NCBI GenBank assembly: GCA_045604945.1
Contig: JAZUPA010000208.1
Location: 1 to 11,944 of the forward strand
DNA: 11,944 bases
Source of the DNA: JAISGQ01 sp045604945
Lineage (GTDB): Bacteria; Bacillota; Clostridia; Oscillospirales; Acutalibacteraceae
Direction: 5' to 3'
The notes beneath the pieces are model-generated. The model worked only from the letters and a program-made list of their open reading frames with translations. It did no database searches and had not been told where the DNA came from. Positions within the stretch are counted from its first letter, which is position 1; every line of letters begins with the position of its first letter. Positions 1 through 7,537 of the stretch are shown here, piece after piece. The position numbers and the translations under genes are program-made.

Positions 1-36
1 AGGGCATACAATAAGTGATAACGGATTATATCGGTT

Positions 37-57
37 TAAGGGTCAGAATAAGGGTCA
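37..57. repeat. Short direct repeat upstream of the AAA+ protease gene
   Basis: The 9-mer TAAGGGTCA occurs at 37-45 and again at 49-57, exactly 12 bp apart. A TACAAT hexamer at 7-12 could be the -10 element of a promoter whose -35 lies outside the window. A tandem 9-mer at roughly one-turn spacing just upstream of an operon could be a regulator site, but no family can be named. In 1-176 I see nothing else with support. Confidence 0.25.
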
Positions 58-176
58 AAGCAGTCGTGGTTTTCTGCACTCATTCCGTGTACCTTTTTCG
101 CGCCATGCCGTACGTTATGCTAAGCACGAAAATAAAACAGCAGGACATACTCAGCGACCTGCGGAAAGGAACTAAC

Positions 177-1436
177 ATGAGTGCATTTGACAAGGTTATC
201 GGCTACGAGGAGGTCAAGGACGAGCTGCGCATTATATGCGACATGATCCGCAATCCCGAGAGGTACACCGCTTTAGGTGCAACAATGCCGCGAGGCGTGA
301 TCCTGTACGGAGAACCGGGTGTTGGCAAAACTCTGATGGCGCGTGCGTTTGCAGAGGAGAGCGGTAGGAACACATATATCCTCCGCCGCTCCAAGCCTGA
401 CGGCAGCTTTATCACCGAAATGAATGACATCTTCTCACAGGCGGCAGAGAACACTCCGTCGGTCATTATTCTTGACGATATGGACAAATACAAGACAGAC
501 AAGAACAGTAACGAGGAATTCACTGCTCTTCAGGCCTGCATAGACAATGCGCAGTCCGTTGATGTGTTTGTTATTGCCACGGCGAACGGTATGTTCATAC
601 CGGAATCACTGCTGCGCGCCGGCAGATTCGATCACAAGATCGAAATGAACGCTCCGCGTGATGAGACGGCGATCGCGATCATCAGCCATTACATGAACGC
701 AAAGAGCTTTGTAGAGGACATAAATATAGACGACATTGCCAAAATGCTCTATGGCAGCTCGTGCGCAGAACTCGAATCGCTTCTGAACACTGCGGCGAGA
801 TATGCAGGTTTTGAGCGGGCAGACAAAATCAATATGAGGCATATTCTCAGGGCACATCTTCTGGAAGAGTTCGGGCGTGAAAAATCGCCTGCAACCGAAA
901 AAGAACGAATGAGGGTAGCCTACCATGAAGCAGGACATCTCGCTGTCAGCGAGGCAATAAAATCCGGAAGTATTGGCTTTGCGGCAATCTGTCCGGAGTC
1001 TGTAACAGGCAGCAAAGGGGTTGTCGTCAGGTGTGCAGATCACGATCAGCTTTCTGATTATGTTCTGGTTTTTCTTGCTGGCAGAGCTGCAGAGGAAATG
1101 GTGTTTGGATCTGCAGATGCCGGATCGGACATAGATATCAAGAAAGCTATCCACTCAATCAAGGCCATGATTATATCAGGCAATGCTTGCGGTCTTAATT
1201 GGAGTGTCAACGAAAAAATCAACTCTGAAGATCTCAAAGGAAGTCAGGAGACTGCCTGCCGCGTACTTCTGGAACAGTATATGAGACGCGCAAGAACTAT
1301 CCTTACTCAAAACCGTACTTTGCTCGACGCAGTCGCAAGTGCTCTTGCTGAAAAAGGGGTGCTGCTCAATTCAGATATCCGCAAGTTCATCGAGCAGCAC
1401 CCCACTGTGAGTGCCGGAGAGCTTGACCCGGTATAA
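177..1436 (+). CDS. Soluble FtsH-like AAA+ zinc metalloprotease
   Basis: Predicted 419-residue ATP-dependent protease. The AAA+ module is at about 1-230, with Walker A GEPGVGKT (45-52), Walker B VIILDD (96-101) and an arginine-finger region LLRAGRFD (145-152) as in FtsH. An M41-type peptidase domain follows at about 240-405. It has the zinc motif HEAGH (250-254), and GSDID (316-320) lies where FtsH carries its third zinc ligand, so both active sites look intact. FtsH is normally 600-700 residues with two N-terminal membrane segments; here there is none, so the protein should be cytosolic. I chose ATG 177 because AAAGGA lies 6 nt upstream. The frame stays open back to 15, but the extra residues match no known domain or good membrane helix. 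It lies 20 bp ahead of the nuclease-helicase gene, so the two are probably co-transcribed. Its role may be ATP-driven degradation of a specific soluble target; the substrate is unknown. Confidence 0.88.
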   Translation: MSAFDKVIGYEEVKDELRIICDMIRNPERYTALGATMPRGVILYGEPGVGKTLMARAFAEESGRNTYILRRSKPDGSFITEMNDIFSQAAENTPSVIILDDMDKYKTDKNSNEEFTALQACIDNAQSVDVFVIATANGMFIPESLLRAGRFDHKIEMNAPRDETAIAIISHYMNAKSFVEDINIDDIAKMLYGSSCAELESLLNTAARYAGFERADKINMRHILRAHLLEEFGREKSPATEKERMRVAYHEAGHLAVSEAIKSGSIGFAAICPESVTGSKGVVVRCADHDQLSDYVLVFLAGRAAEEMVFGSADAGSDIDIKKAIHSIKAMIISGNACGLNWSVNEKINSEDLKGSQETACRVLLEQYMRRARTILTQNRTLLDAVASALAEKGVLLNSDIRKFIEQHPTVSAGELDPV

Positions 1437-1455
1437 AACAAAGGAAGTGTTGGCT

Positions 1456-4400
1456 GTGAACGATAAGGAAATTCGCAAAATTCTGATTGCATACCTGCAG
1501 GCATCCGGAAGAAAAATGCGGATATATCAGGAAAAGAGCATCGGCACCTCGGTGTGCGATGTAATGGTCGTTACCGACAGGCTGACCGGCTACGAGATAA
1601 AGAGCGACCTTGATAACTACCAGCGGCTGTCGGCGCAGGTCAGCGCGTACAGCCGGTTCTTTGACGAAAACTATCTGGTCGTCAGCCGGCGTCATCTCAA
1701 GTCCGCTTCGGACAAGATTCCGGCAGAGTGGGGTATAATCTGCATCTGTGACAGCTCGGTGACAATAGAGCGGAAGGCATCGTGCAACCCGAAGGTCAGC
1801 CGCCGACGGCAGCTTTCCATTCTTTGGAAGCTGGAGCTGAAGAATCTGCTCGCTCAGAATAATATGCCTCTTTATGCCCAGAAAGAAAAGGGGTATATTT
1901 CCGACCGCATTGCGGAGTTCGTCCATCCGCAGATGCTAGGCACACAGATCGCTCAGGAACTGATGAACCGCGACTATTCCGTGTACAACGCAGAGGATTA
2001 TACCGTGCGGTTTGACGGTGATGAACCCGAAGCATCGCCTCGCATGGAACTGATCGATACGCTTTCCGAAGAGAATCTTTCGGAATTCACCCTCGACAAG
2101 TGGATTTCCCTCTACCAGCAGGCAAAGTCCATAAAGGAGCAGAAGCAGGAAAAAGAGAAGACACATAGAATCGACCGCACCCCTCACAATATCCCCTACA
2201 CGGATATCGAAGTGTCCATGGGTGCGCCGTGGATAGCTCCGGAAATCATCAATCAGTTTGCCAATTACATTGCGTTTGGCGATACGGAATACGCACAGAG
2301 CAAATATCTTGTTCACTATGAAAGGATAACCGGAAGTTGGTTTATATCGGATAAAAAGTATCATTCAAACGTCGCCACTACCGCCACCTACGGCATTCCC
2401 AGATATAACGCCCTGTTCATTATCGAAGCCACTCTCAATCTGCGGGAAATAAAGCTCTTTGACAGCGGCAACCAATACAATCAGGAAGACACCATTGCCG
2501 CTCTGGAAAAACAGAAGCTGCTCATCAGCACATTCAAGGAATGGATATGGCAGGATGAGGATCGTATATGGCAGGTGGAAGAAGCCTACAACAAGATGTT
2601 CTCAGACCTTTCCCGTGAATCTTTTGACGGCAGCAGGTTGGAATTTCCGGAAATGTCGGAGAAATTCACTCTGTATCCATATCAGAAAGATGCGGTGCAG
2701 CGGATCGTAAACGAAAAGAACACTCTGCTGGCTTTCGATGTGGGCGCAGGCAAGACCTACATAATGATAGCCGCCGCCATGAAAATGCGGCAGGAGGGCA
2801 TATCGCGCAAGAATATGTTTGTGGTGCCCAATAACATTGTCGGCCAGTGGGAGCAGATTTTCACAACCCTGTATCCCGGGGCAAAGGTGCTGACGGTAGA
2901 GCCAAAGACCTTTAAGCCGGATATGCGTACAAAGATGAAAAGACAGATGCGCGACGGCGACTACGACGGCATTATTATTGCATACAGCTGCTTTGAGATG
3001 ATCCCGCTGTCCGAGCAGTATGTCACAAATGCAACGAGCCGGCAGATCAAGTTACTGGATGAAGCCGCCCGAAGAATCAGCCAATACGGCTGGGATCGTG
3101 CCGCCATCAACCGCGAAAAGGAAGTAATACGCAAGCAGGCGCAGGAGCTGATTTCTCTGCTAGACAGAGTCGAGCGGGTCACGCCGGAGATCACCTTTGA
3201 ACAGCTTGAAATAAACTCGCTGTTTCTCGACGAAGCACACAATTACAAAAACATACCCATCCGCACTAAACTGCGTGATCTCAGGGGCATCAATACCAAC
3301 GGTTCCGTCAAGTGCCTTGATATGCTGCAGAAGGTACGCTGCGTGCAGGAGCAGAACGGCGGAAGAGGTGTGATTTTTGCCACCGGTACACCCCTGTGCA
3401 ATTCCATTTCCGATGTGTACACCATGCAGATGTATCTTCAGAGCAAAGCGCTTGAGGAGCGTGAGCTGCATCAGTTTGACAACTGGGTCAGGACCTTCGC
3501 TCTGCCCGAGCAGATTTGCGAGATTGATGTGGACGCTTCTAAATTTCGCTTTGTGCGCAGGTTTTCAAAATTCTTCAACCTGCCCGAGCTGTCGTTGATG
3601 TTTTCCCAGATCGCCGTATTCCACTCCATGTCGAACAAAGATGGTCTGCCGGAATTTGGCGGCTACGATGATGTGGTGATAGAAAAACATCAGGCTCTTT
3701 CCGACTACATGCAAACCCTGTGCGAGAGAACCGAAAAGATACGGAGTAAGGAAGTAAAGCGCAACGAGGACAATATGCTCAAGGTGAGCACCGACGGAAG
3801 AAAAGCCGCTCTTGACCTCACTCTGGTGAGAAAACGACAGGCCTACGACAGCTCCTCAAAGGTATGGCAGTGCGTGCAGCAAACTCTGGAGGTGTATCGG
3901 AACAATCCGAACTGCTCCCAGCTTATATTCTGCGATTATTCAACGCCCAAGGGCGAAAATTTCAGCGTGTACGCAAAGCTCAAAGAGCAGCTCGTGGAAC
4001 AGGGTGTACCGGAAAAAAAGATAGCTTTCATCCACAGCTACCAGAGCGAGCAGCGCAAACTGTCACTTTACGAAAAGGTCAACTCCGGCAAGGTGCGTGT
4101 GCTCATCGGTTCCACATTCAAGCTGGGCATAGGTGCAAATGTGCAGACAAGGCTGAAAGCTGTCCACCATCTGGACGTGCCGTGGCGTCCGGCGGATATG
4201 GTGCAGCGCGAGGGTCGCATACTGCGCCGGGGAAACACCAACGAGAGCGTAATGATCTTCCGCTATATAGCCGAGGGCAGCTTTGATGCCTATTCATGGC
4301 AGATTCTTGAGAACAAGCAGAAATTCATCTCCCAGTTTCTCAGCGGCAGCACATCCCAGCGCAGCGCCTCCGACCTTGAGGAAAATATACTCTCCTATGC

Positions 4401-5016
4401 CGAAGTAAAGGCTCTGGCTCTTTCCATGCCTCTCATGAAGCAGTATGCTGAAAAGGAAAACGAGCTGCGCAACCTGCGGATACTTCGTCTTCAGTTTGAC
4501 TCCACCCGCAGGCATCTTGAGGATGAAGCAACCAACATCCGCGCCAGCCGTCCAAACCTATGGGCAGCCGAGCTTAACCTCGACTTTTTGCAGGAGCTTT
4601 CGGAAAAAGATTATACACAGGCGGTACAGCTCCACGGCAATGTGCTTACCGAGCAGCTTATTATGCACGGTGGCCATGTCAATTCCATTCTCGACTTTAC
4701 CGTGACCGTTCCGGAACGGCAGAACGAAAAGGATCCGTATATTATTCTCGAACGCAGTAGTGGAGAATATATCGTCCGCATGGGCAAATCTCCCCGAGGG
4801 AATATCACCAGAGTGATCAACTTCCTGAAAAAGTTTGACGGCACCGTGGAAAAGCTCCACCGGCTGCACGACGATCAGAACGACCGGCTGCATGAGATTC
4901 AGATAAAACTGAAGGAGCCGAACCCGTACATCGAGCAGGTGGAGCTGTGCGGTCAGGAACTTGAGAAGCTCAGAGAAATGCTGAAGGTGATGGAGGAAGA
5001 AGAGTCTGATTCATGA
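1456..5016 (+). CDS. SNF2-family helicase with N-terminal sce7726-like PD-(D/E)XK nuclease domain
   Basis: Predicted 1186-residue nuclease-helicase. Residues 1-110 resemble the sce7726 family: E26, D35 in CDVMVV and E47-I-K49 fit a PD-(D/E)XK active site, followed by a conserved-looking SAQVSAYSRFFDENYLV stretch. About 110-400 is unassigned. The SNF2 ATPase runs from LYPYQ (406-410) through Walker A VGAGKT (429-434), FVVPNNIVGQW (455-465), DEAH (592-595) and ATGTP (642-646). The C-terminal RecA lobe has STFKLGIGAN (886-895) and QREGRILRRG (917-926). About 960-1186 is charged and partly coiled-coil. The helicase lobes resemble large methylase-helicase proteins of Firmicutes conjugative elements, but no methylase motif (NPPY) is visible. 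I prefer GTG 1456, with AAAGGAAG at 1440-1447 in front of it. GTG 1447, TTG 1450 and GTG 1411 (overlapping the protease gene) are in-frame alternatives. The likely role is ATP-dependent translocation on DNA coupled to cleavage; the target is unknown. Confidence 0.85.
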   Translation: MNDKEIRKILIAYLQASGRKMRIYQEKSIGTSVCDVMVVTDRLTGYEIKSDLDNYQRLSAQVSAYSRFFDENYLVVSRRHLKSASDKIPAEWGIICICDSSVTIERKASCNPKVSRRRQLSILWKLELKNLLAQNNMPLYAQKEKGYISDRIAEFVHPQMLGTQIAQELMNRDYSVYNAEDYTVRFDGDEPEASPRMELIDTLSEENLSEFTLDKWISLYQQAKSIKEQKQEKEKTHRIDRTPHNIPYTDIEVSMGAPWIAPEIINQFANYIAFGDTEYAQSKYLVHYERITGSWFISDKKYHSNVATTATYGIPRYNALFIIEATLNLREIKLFDSGNQYNQEDTIAALEKQKLLISTFKEWIWQDEDRIWQVEEAYNKMFSDLSRESFDGSRLEFPEMSEKFTLYPYQKDAVQRIVNEKNTLLAFDVGAGKTYIMIAAAMKMRQEGISRKNMFVVPNNIVGQWEQIFTTLYPGAKVLTVEPKTFKPDMRTKMKRQMRDGDYDGIIIAYSCFEMIPLSEQYVTNATSRQIKLLDEAARRISQYGWDRAAINREKEVIRKQAQELISLLDRVERVTPEITFEQLEINSLFLDEAHNYKNIPIRTKLRDLRGINTNGSVKCLDMLQKVRCVQEQNGGRGVIFATGTPLCNSISDVYTMQMYLQSKALEERELHQFDNWVRTFALPEQICEIDVDASKFRFVRRFSKFFNLPELSLMFSQIAVFHSMSNKDGLPEFGGYDDVVIEKHQALSDYMQTLCERTEKIRSKEVKRNEDNMLKVSTDGRKAALDLTLVRKRQAYDSSSKVWQCVQQTLEVYRNNPNCSQLIFCDYSTPKGENFSVYAKLKEQLVEQGVPEKKIAFIHSYQSEQRKLSLYEKVNSGKVRVLIGSTFKLGIGANVQTRLKAVHHLDVPWRPADMVQREGRILRRGNTNESVMIFRYIAEGSFDAYSWQILENKQKFISQFLSGSTSQRSASDLEENILSYAEVKALALSMPLMKQYAEKENELRNLRILRLQFDSTRRHLEDEATNIRASRPNLWAAELNLDFLQELSEKDYTQAVQLHGNVLTEQLIMHGGHVNSILDFTVTVPERQNEKDPYIILERSSGEYIVRMGKSPRGNITRVINFLKKFDGTVEKLHRLHDDQNDRLHEIQIKLKEPNPYIEQVELCGQELEKLREMLKVMEEEESDS

Positions 5017-5047
5017 TTTCGGTGCGACAAAAATATCCCATCACCTG

Positions 5048-5087
5048 TTGTACTATACACTCGAAAGTGATACAATAAACACGGAGG
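5048..5087 (+). promoter_or_regulatory. Promoter and possible palindromic operator of the WYL regulator gene
   Basis: TTGTAC (5048-5053) and TACAAT (5071-5076) are separated by 17 bp and preceded by a TG that makes an extended -10. The same stretch is a broken inverted repeat: TTGTA at the left end mirrors TACAA at the right, with CACT and AGTG flanking a central CGAA. A ribosome binding site GGAGG (5083-5087) sits just downstream, so the 5' leader would be very short. Autoregulation by the WYL protein is an inference. The promoter implies that the regulator can be expressed independently of the upstream pair. Confidence 0.6.
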
Positions 5088-5095
5088 TTGATATT

Positions 5096-6163
5096 ATGCC
5101 GGCAAAGCAGCACAAGAAGCTTCTCATTATGAATATCCTCGATATTCTCCGCAAGTATTCCGACGAGGATCATCGCCTCAGCCAGCGAGACATAGCGGAA
5201 ATTCTGGAGAATGAATACAACATGACCGCCGATCGCAAGGCCATCAAGCGCAATCTGATGAATCTGCTTGAATTCGGCTATGATCTGGAGTATAGTGAAA
5301 CTATACGCATGGTGCCCGTCACCGATAAAGCAACAGGCGAGGTTTGCATGGAGGAAAACTACATTCTCTCCGATTTTTACCTTGTGCGCGACTTTACCGA
5401 CAGCGAACTGCGCCTGCTGATAGACAGTCTGCTTTTCTCAAAGCACATTCCCTACAGCCAGTGCAAGGAGCTTATCGGCAAGCTGGAGGGGCTTTCCAAC
5501 AGATACTTCACCTCCCGTGTGAAGCACATCCGCACCATGCCTGACACCCAGCCGCCCAACAAGCAGCTTATGTACACCATCGAGATATTGGACGAAGCCA
5601 TCAGCAAGGGTCGGCAGGTGTCCTTCCGGTACTGCGAATACGGCACCGACAAAAAGCTTCACCCCCGCCGCTCCTCCGACGGCAGTTTGCGTACATATAT
5701 CATCAACCCATATCAGATGGCGGCGACCAACGGCAGGTATTATCTCATCTGCAATTACGATAAGTATGACAATGTGGCAAACTATCGCCTCGACCGCATC
5801 ACGGACATAAAGCTGCTGGATACACCTGCCAAGCCCAAGTCAAAAGTAAAAGGCCTCGAGCACGGACTCGACCTGCCCAGACACATGGCGGAGCACATCT
5901 ATATGTTCACAGGCGAGAGTGTTTCGGTCACATTTCGTGCAAAGAAATACATTCTCAACGAGGTCATCGACTGGCTGGGCAGGGATATTGGAATTCTGTC
6001 CGAAACCGAGGATGAGTTTACCGCAAGAGTGCGTATGAATTACGAGGCCATGCGCTGCTGGGCGCTGCAGTACGCGAGGCACGTCCGTGTGCTGACCCCG
6101 CAGAAGCTGGTGGAGCAGATAAAGACGGATCTGCGGCAATCGGTGGAGAATTATGAGGGATAA
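5096..6163 (+). CDS. WYL-domain transcriptional regulator
   Basis: A 355-residue regulator with an N-terminal winged-helix domain (about 5-66, including LSQRDIAEILE and TADRKAIKRNLMNL), a linker, a WYL domain (about 155-245) and a C-terminal WCX-like extension (about 270-350). The WYL core reads INPYQMAATNGRYYLI, with YYL at 216-218 in place of W-Y-L, and ends in the typical YRLDRI. WYL domains are thought to sense nucleic acid or nucleotide ligands, and such proteins often control phage-defence and CRISPR loci (BrxR is an example). The length fits the family. Start ATG 5096 has GGAGG 8 nt upstream; the in-frame TTG at 5048 lies in the promoter. The gene follows the helicase after 79 bp and precedes a small gene by 12 bp. 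It probably controls this neighbourhood; the ligand is unknown. Confidence 0.9.
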   Translation: MPAKQHKKLLIMNILDILRKYSDEDHRLSQRDIAEILENEYNMTADRKAIKRNLMNLLEFGYDLEYSETIRMVPVTDKATGEVCMEENYILSDFYLVRDFTDSELRLLIDSLLFSKHIPYSQCKELIGKLEGLSNRYFTSRVKHIRTMPDTQPPNKQLMYTIEILDEAISKGRQVSFRYCEYGTDKKLHPRRSSDGSLRTYIINPYQMAATNGRYYLICNYDKYDNVANYRLDRITDIKLLDTPAKPKSKVKGLEHGLDLPRHMAEHIYMFTGESVSVTFRAKKYILNEVIDWLGRDIGILSETEDEFTARVRMNYEAMRCWALQYARHVRVLTPQKLVEQIKTDLRQSVENYEG

Positions 6164-6175
6164 GGAGAATTTGAA

Positions 6176-6547
6176 ATGAACATCAAAGAAACTCAGGAAC
6201 AGCAAAAGAAACTGCTTGCAGAGACAGAAGAACAGAGAGACGAAATATACAGTAGTATTGATTGTTCAGACATTGATGATATGCCTGAGACAGACTGGAG
6301 AAACGGCAGAGATATCGCAGACATAAACGATCTTGTCGAGTGCCGGCAGGCACTTGTTGATACATTGGAACTGCTGAATTCTGCCGACAAAAAGTCAATT
6401 CACAACGGAAGAAAAAATCTTGAGCATATAATAGGGACTGTTCGCAGGATCAGAAGAGAAAAACATGAAGATATCCTCAAAGCACAGAAAGTCATAGATG
6501 CAATGAACGAAATCCTGGATATATGTGATGGTGTAAGAAAGCAGTGA
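6176..6547 (+). CDS. Small charged helical protein of unknown function
   Basis: A 123-residue protein I do not recognise. It is very rich in E, K, D and Q and predicted to be mostly helical: an N-terminal coiled-coil-like stretch (about 2-27), an acidic middle with DCSDIDDMPETDW, and a basic helix near IGTVRRIRREKHED. It has no signal peptide, membrane segment or zinc motif. The start is well supported by AAGGAGAA at 6162-6169, overlapping the WYL stop codon, so it is probably translated from the WYL transcript. It lies between the 3' end of the intact WYL gene and the remnant of a second WYL 3' end. That suggests an interchangeable passenger gene of the WYL unit, possibly a partner or antagonist of the regulator, but this is inference. 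Confidence 0.7.
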   Translation: MNIKETQEQQKKLLAETEEQRDEIYSSIDCSDIDDMPETDWRNGRDIADINDLVECRQALVDTLELLNSADKKSIHNGRKNLEHIIGTVRRIRREKHEDILKAQKVIDAMNEILDICDGVRKQ

Positions 6548-6550
6548 GTT

Positions 6551-6580
6551 TTGAAGAAATAAGAGAATGGTAATTAAATA
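6551..6580 (+). promoter_or_regulatory. Weak candidate promoter for the LRR / UDG-like operon
   Basis: TTGAAG (6551-6556) and TAAATA (6575-6580) are spaced 18 bp apart, directly after the stop of the small gene. The -10 match is modest. If it is not used, the LRR and UDG-like genes would depend on read-through from the WYL promoter. Confidence 0.3.
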
Positions 6581-6594
6581 AAACGCTCTCAGAT

Positions 6595-6702
6595 TGTTGT
6601 GCTCTGTAATACGCACGTCACATCCGTGTGCTGACGCAACAGAAGTGGGCGGAGCAGATAAAGGTGGATCTGCGGCAGTCGTTGGAAAATTATGAGGTTT
6701 AG
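6595..6702 (+). pseudogene. Remnant of the 3' end of a second WYL regulator gene
   Basis: These 108 bp align without gaps to the last 108 bp of the intact WYL gene (6056-6163). I count 85 identical bases (79%) and 26 of 35 identical residues. The remnant reads YARHIRVLTQQK then AEQIKVDLRQSLENYEV, against YARHVRVLTPQK then VEQIKTDLRQSVENYEG in the intact protein. A TAA at 6607-6609 replaces the glutamine codon CAG, and no upstream WYL sequence is recognisable, so it is a dead fragment. Its final TATGAGG supplies the ribosome binding site of the downstream LRR gene, 7 nt from that ATG, which may be why it has been kept. Confidence 0.85.
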
Positions 6703-6704
6703 AT

Positions 6705-7523
6705 ATGACAAAACAAACCAACGAAAAAATATTCTCAAAATATGAAACGCGCACCGAATTTACTGTGCCCGAGGGAACGGAGATCATCGGTGCAAAGGCC
6801 TTTTACAATTGTAGGGAATTAAAGAAAATTATTCTCCCCGAAGGTCTGCAGACAATTGAAAGCAAAGCCTTTGAAGGTTGCAAAGGCTTAGAGAAAATAG
6901 TAATTCCCTCAACAGTTACGGAAATCGGTGCACGAGCTTTTTTGGGCTGCACAATGCTTAGAAGCATCAGAATACCCGACGGTGTAACAACCATCTCAAA
7001 ATCAATGTTCGAGGAATGCATAAATCTGGAGACCGCAGAGATTCCCGATACTGTTACTGTTATTGGAGACAGGGCGTTTTTTCATTGCCGAGAGCTGAAA
7101 AACTTTTCTATCCCATCAAAGGTTGAATATATCGGAGAATGTGCATTCAATCGTTGTTTCTGCATTAGTGGCGAATATGATTTACCTTATCTTGTTCGCG
7201 TCGGCATACATGCATTTTATCGATGCGAAAACATAACTGGATTGATATTTGCACAGCTTAAAAGGATCGGAATGGCAGCTTTTATCGGTTGTTCAGGTCT
7301 CAGGAATGTTGAACTGCCCCCTACAATCGAAGAAATACCCATCGGTGCTTTTTCGGGTTGTTCAGAACTAAAAAAAGCATTTATACCGCAAAGTGTGATC
7401 CGTATTGACGACAGTGCATTTATAAGATCAAATAGCCAAAAACTAACAATTTACGCACCGAAAGGCTCCTATGCGATTTCCTATGCACAAAGGCTTGGAC
7501 TGAAGTATAAAGAACTTGTATAA
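6705..7523 (+). CDS. Cytosolic BspA-type leucine-rich repeat (LRR_5) protein
   Basis: A 272-residue protein built almost entirely of BspA-like repeats. Units of about 23 residues follow the pattern I-P-x-x-V-x-x-I-G-x-x-A-F-x-x-C-x-x-L-x-x-I, for example VIPSTVTEIGARAFLGCTML and EIPDTVTVIGDRAFFHCREL. About nine repeats cover residues 16-245. The C-terminal cap YAPKGSYAISYAQRLGLKY is common at the end of this family. There is no signal peptide, membrane anchor or sorting signal, so it should be cytosolic, unlike BspA-family surface adhesins. Such repeats are protein-binding scaffolds. The gene starts 2 nt after the stop of the WYL remnant and uses GAGG (6694-6697). It is followed 14 bp later by the UDG-like gene, so the two form an operon. 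The binding partner is unknown; the UDG-like protein is a reasonable guess. Confidence 0.88.
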   Translation: MTKQTNEKIFSKYETRTEFTVPEGTEIIGAKAFYNCRELKKIILPEGLQTIESKAFEGCKGLEKIVIPSTVTEIGARAFLGCTMLRSIRIPDGVTTISKSMFEECINLETAEIPDTVTVIGDRAFFHCRELKNFSIPSKVEYIGECAFNRCFCISGEYDLPYLVRVGIHAFYRCENITGLIFAQLKRIGMAAFIGCSGLRNVELPPTIEEIPIGAFSGCSELKKAFIPQSVIRIDDSAFIRSNSQKLTIYAPKGSYAISYAQRLGLKYKELV

Positions 7524-7537
7524 TAAAGGAGAAAACT

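Noticed and set aside
15..176. N-terminal extension of the AAA+ protease
   Set aside because: The frame is open, but the residues form no membrane helix or known domain, whereas ATG 177 has a good ribosome binding site and begins the usual FtsH-like FDKVIGYEEVKDEL block.
606..1154. A 182-codon minus-strand frame
   Set aside because: It is antisense to the protease gene, whose motifs are intact over the same stretch; no start signal is present.
1411..1455. GTG 1411 as start of the nuclease-helicase
   Set aside because: It would overlap the protease gene with no ribosome binding site; AAAGGAAG lies just in front of GTG 1456.
3864..4286. A 140-codon plus-strand frame within the helicase gene
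   Set aside because: Its composition is that of an out-of-frame reading, and it overlaps conserved helicase motifs.
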